64,000 nucleotides of DNA from Delphinapterus leucas (taxonomy: Eukaryota; Chordata; Mammalia; Artiodactyla; Monodontidae): NCBI RefSeq assembly GCF_002288925.2, contig NW_022098076.1, positions 78,060,216 to 78,124,215 on the forward strand, written 5' to 3'. The position numbers were made by a program, and so were the translations under genes. Position 1 is the first letter of the stretch; each line of letters begins with the position of its first letter. The notes below the pieces were generated by a model. That model did no database searches and was not told the DNA's origin. It was given only the letters and a program-made list of their open reading frames with translations. Shown here piece after piece: positions 60,252 to 64,000 of this stretch.

Positions 60252-61601
60252 AACTAAGCTATTCAGCCCACGAAGGTTTCCCAGCAAGACTAGATGAATT
60301 CAGTAACTGTTTAACGTCTATTTTCATAGTTGAACCGGGGACCTTTGGGCAAGTACAGATATTAAAAGAACTTTCAACTCTAAATGCTAATTTCTGAAAT
60401 TATAAACTCATGCCATAAGCCCGAGGATTTGATCACTACTGAAACAAAATGACCCATCAACTCCTCCGGGTCTGTGTGGTGGACATTGCTGGTGCTCTGC
60501 CCTGACTGCCTATGGTCACTTTAACCCTTCGTGTGCTTCCCTCCCCTGGCTTTGATGTGTTTTTGTTGCAGTGGCCCAAACCTGCTGGGCTTTTAGGGCT
60601 TACTCCCACCCTACTCCCAGGTGGCCCTTAGTGGATGACGGCTGGGGGGTATGACTTTCAAAGGCCAACTCCCAGCTTCCAACAGGATTGGGATGATTCT
60701 GAGCACGAACTTACTCTCCAGAATTCCTCCAGGGGATCAGACTTTTTCTTCATCCACAGCTTGCCTCCCTCACTCTTTCAGTGGCTTCTCCTGGGAGTAC
60801 TTCCTTAATAGGACACATTCGAGGACATCTTTATCTCAGCCTTGGCTTCTGGGGAACCCAGTGGAATAGATGGATGGTTTATTAGAGCTTTTCAGAGATA
60901 GGGAAGAAAATTGAGGGGTCCCGAGCTGTTGAGATGGCCGAGACTGAATCTCTAAGGGAGGGGGGAGCAGAATGGGAGAGTGAGGAAGGTCCTCATTAGA
61001 GAGCCCAAATTTCCAAAGGAAATATGAAGCAAGTTCACAGGCTTGCCTCTGGACAACCTTTGTCTAAGTTATTGGATGATGTCCTCAGTTCTTTGGATTT
61101 ATTTTGCTGGTGAAGACAGTTGTGGTGTTCCTTGCTTGAAGCTATGCCCTCCCACGCCTCTGCCCTACCTCAGAATGATCTTCATATGTGAGTTTAAATA
61201 AATACAAGCTAGTTGTTTCCTCCAGAGACAGACTTTTCAATCCCCAGCTTGGTAGGCTACTTGGAAACATGTCTCAGAAATCATCTGGTTTGGGGAAACA
61301 TCCATGTTTTATAAGGATGTAAACTCTCTCCCAGTTAGGAATCTAGTCATCTGAAGGGCACATTATGGGCCTTGGCCCACTTGAAGGATTCTGTCTTTGT
61401 TTATGGATACACATATAGTAAAAGTTAAAAGCGTGACTGGAAATGATAAACACCAAGCCAAGATGGTGGTTACTTCTTGGTGGGATGGAGGGAAAGAAAT
61501 GTGGCTGGAGAAAGGTTCACAGAGTTTCAGTTATACATGTATATTTAATTTAAGCTGGCTGATAGGAACATAAGGGTTTAAAAAAAGAAGTTTCCTCCAA
61601 A
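60252..61601. other. Unique sequence, no gene recognised
   Basis: G+C patches but no gene or repeat identified with confidence. Confidence 0.5.
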
Positions 61602-62252
61602 TATTTTCTTTTTTTAAAAAATTTTATTGGATTATAGTTGATTTACAATGTTGTGTTAGTTTCAGATGTACAGCAAAGTGATTCAGTTATACATATATTA
61701 ATTCTTTTTCAGATTCTTTTCTCATATAGGTTATCACAGAATATTGAGTAGAGTTCCCTGTGCTATAAGTAGGTCTTTGCTGGTTATTTATCTTATATAT
61801 AGTAGTGTGTATATGTTAATCCCAAGTTCCTGATTTATCCTGCCCCTCCATGTTTCCCCTTTGGTAACCATAAGTTTGTTTTCTACGTCTGTAAGTCTGT
61901 TTCTGTTTTGTAAATAAGCTCATTTGTATCATTTAAAAAAAATTAGATTCCACATATGAGTGATATCATATAATATTTGTCTTTCTGTGTGACTTGCTTC
62001 ACTTAGTATAATAATCTCTAGGTCCATCCATGTTGCTGCAAATGGCATTATTTCATTCTTTTTTTCATGGCTGAGTTATATTCCATTGTATATATATACA
62101 CCAAATCTTCCTTATCCATTCTTCTGTTCATGGCCACCATGTCTTGGTTATTGTAAATTGTGCTGCAATGAACATTGGGATGCATGTATCTTTTCTAATT
62201 ATGGTTTTCTCTGGATACATACCCAGGAGTGGGATTGCTGGATCATATGGTA
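61602..62252 (-). mobile_element. LINE-1 3'UTR and ORF2 tail, antisense, 5'-truncated
   Basis: 'ttatagttgatttacaatgttgtgttagtttcagatgtacagcaaagtgattcag' through 'ggtccatccatgttgctgcaaatggc' to 'cccaggagtgggattgctggatcatatgg'. This is the part of the cetartiodactyl L1 that would lie left of base 1 in the element at the start of the window. The insert ends abruptly at 62252. No target duplication visible. Confidence 0.93.
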
Positions 62253-62344
62253 GGGGTGCAGAATGAAGGAGAATGGAGGATGCCTTTCCCTTAAAAACAT
62301 AGTCAGCTGGTAAGGAAGTAATAGTTGTTCTGACTACGTAGTCT

Positions 62345-62555
62345 CTGTAGCAACACTGTCCAATGGAAATTTCTGCCTTGATGGAAATGTTCTATATCTG
62401 TGCTGTCTGGTATGGTCATCACAAACTTCAGAGGACCATATAATTTAAATTAATTAAAATTTTAAAAGATAGAAATTTTAGTTTTACTGTTGCACCAACC
62501 ACATTTCAAGTGTTCAAGAGCTGTTTGGGGCAACACGGCTCTACAATGGAGCCTC
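62345..62555 (+). mobile_element. hAT-type DNA transposon fragment
   Basis: 'cactgtccaatggaaatttctgccttgatggaaatgttctatatctgtgctgtc' is a recognisable hAT-Charlie MITE left end. 'ccacatttcaagtgttcaagagc' near 62500 belongs to the right end of the same type. Family not named. Confidence 0.6.
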
Positions 62556-63534
62556 AAAGGACAGATTTCACAGAACCACAGATAGGAACAGTGAGGTTCA
62601 AGTTTTTTTATACAGATGAGAGAATTACATGATTAAGTTCAGTTAATGAGGAGATCAAGGCCTAGTTTTCTGATTCCCAGTTAACGTTTTAGCCTCTAGT
62701 GCCCACCACCTCAGCTGGGGAGGGGAAAGGAAGGTGAATGGGGTGGGGAGGGGGTAGAAATGGTTGCTTTTCTGTTTCTGCATGAGAAAGACTCTAGGCA
62801 GAATGGGTATCTCCCCTTCAGGTACTCTGTCTACCTTTCTCCATCAACAGACTCCCTTGCCCTCTGGCTTCTGGTTAGGTTTATGGAGAACAGTGGCAGA
62901 ATTTGGGTTGAAAGGAGGAGCAAAAGAGTAGGGCATGTGTTTCCCCAATTCCTTCTCTGAGGGCCTCTGCAGACCCAACTCCTGTAGGTCCAACATCTCC
63001 AAGTAATCCTCCTTGAATCAGGCAGGGCCCCGCAGGAGACCCTAAGCACTCTCAAACTGGGTGATTTGAAGACAGTTTAATAAGGAGCTATTTACAAGTG
63101 ACAGCAGGGAGCTGGTCCCAGAAGGGAGAGGTTAGAGAGAGGTTTTGCAACAGAGACAGAATCCCATTTTCCCCTTCTCTGCTTCCAAGATACGTGTGTG
63201 TTTTGTGGGTGATAAGAAAATTCTGCCTGAGTCAGGGATAGAGGAGAGGGTTTATATTTTCCCCTAGCCTCCAAATTTGTCTTTCTACAATGTGTAGTTA
63301 CTCAGAGTTAAATCAGTTGTTACTGGGCATCTACAATTGAGAAGGTAGTATATTAGTCATCTTCGGGATATGGAATACAATAAGGACTTGTCTCTGCTTC
63401 TGAGGGCCTTGCTATCTATCTGGCTATGTTAGACACACATGTATGAAATCATTGGACTATAAATGAATCTCAGATGAAATGTATAACTCATATGTATGAA
63501 ATATATTTGCACATTATGTGTATATAATATGACA
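62556..63534. other. Unique sequence, no gene recognised
   Basis: Open frames on both strands across 62760-63060 have no recognised domain. Confidence 0.5.
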
Positions 63535-63690
63535 CTTTCTAGCTGTATTGTCTTTGGACAGGTTGTTTTATTCCTCTGAGCTTTTGTTCACCCAAAACAG
63601 TAGGGTTACTTTTAGGGTTACTAAATCATAGTAACTAGCAAAATTAAATGATAATTTTGTAAAGTGTATCCACTTGCCTAGTGTACATCT
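63535..63690 (+). repeat. MIR SINE, sense, decayed
   Basis: 'ctagctgtattgtctttggacaggttg' then 'cctctgagcttttgttcac' and 'taaattaaatgataattttgtaaagtg'. Confidence 0.6.
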
Positions 63691-63714
63691 CTACTTAGAT
63701 GAACATCTCTAATA

Positions 63715-64000
63715 GGCAGCTTAACTCAAGTTTAACATTTTCCAGCTGAATTCCTAATTCGCTCTGGAAATCTACTTCTCTTACAGTCTTCCTATCTTAG
63801 TAAATGGGGACTTCATTAAGTCAGAAGTCTCACCTCCCTGCTTTTCTTACATCCCACATTCCAGTCATCTGAAAATATTCTTGGGTTTCCCTTCCAGTAT
63901 ATCTCAAATCCACCCACTTCTTACCATGTGCACTGTGATCACCGTGGTCCAAGCAATCATCATCTCTGGTCTGGATCATTGGAAAGTTTCCTAACTGGTC
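63715..64000 (-). repeat. Ancient interspersed repeat, family not named
   Basis: 'aacattttccagctgaattcctaattcg' and 'tatctcaaatccacccacttcttacc' then 'ggtccaagcaatcatcatctctggtctggatcattgg' is the reverse-complement sense of the old family seen at 34840-35570. Continues past the window edge. Confidence 0.55.

Overview
This is mammalian nuclear DNA, and the repeats point to a whale or dolphin. Seven insertions plus one tandem pair are tRNA-derived SINEs of the CHR type, with the box starting at 'cttccctggtggcgcagtgg'. CHR SINEs are shared by cetaceans, hippos and ruminants. The intact copies with A tails and long target-site duplications match the young CHR-2-like form abundant in cetaceans, and I see no BovB, Bov-tA or ART2 sequence that a ruminant window of this size should carry. 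The large LINE-1 at the left edge is of the cetartiodactyl type. Toothed or baleen whale cannot be decided from this window.

I found no protein-coding exon, tRNA, rRNA, snRNA or CpG-island promoter that I can defend. The window is intergenic or intronic DNA built from layers of transposable elements separated by unique A+T-rich sequence. The only real coding sequence is the decayed ORF1 and ORF2 of LINE-1 copies.

Layout: 1-4605, an antisense LINE-1 with 5'UTR, ORF1 and most of ORF2, running off the left edge; 4606-11500, a hAT-like fragment, MIRs, L2 and an MLT2-type ERVL LTR (7909-8380); 11.5-19.8 kb, a CHR SINE (11522), a long imperfect palindrome (about 12545-12960), a homeodomain-site-rich unique block (15430-15800), an old sense L1 (16325-17400) and a tandem SINE pair (19528-19801); 20-29 kb, a probable MaLR LTR, a full CHR-2 SINE (23677) and MIRs; 29.15-29.53 kb, a large pyrimidine tract; 30-40 kb, MIRs, an ancient repeat split by an L1 with a 13-bp duplication (34107-34822), a probable CR1/L3 relic (36850-37960) and old L1s; 45-52.6 kb, a tailless CHR SINE, an ERV LTR (51429-51935) and a SINE that carries a 3' transduction (52144-52611); 55-64 kb, SINEs, a 2.7-kb old L1 split by a young SINE, and a LINE-1 3' end.

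The most informative loci are the SINE 3' transduction at 52129-52626, the palindrome around 12760, the tailless SINE at 45358-45564, the shared-lesion MIR pair at 30613 and 32028, and the homeodomain-site cluster at 15.4-15.8 kb. Repeat family names are from recognition by eye, and boundaries without target-site duplications are approximate to tens of bases.
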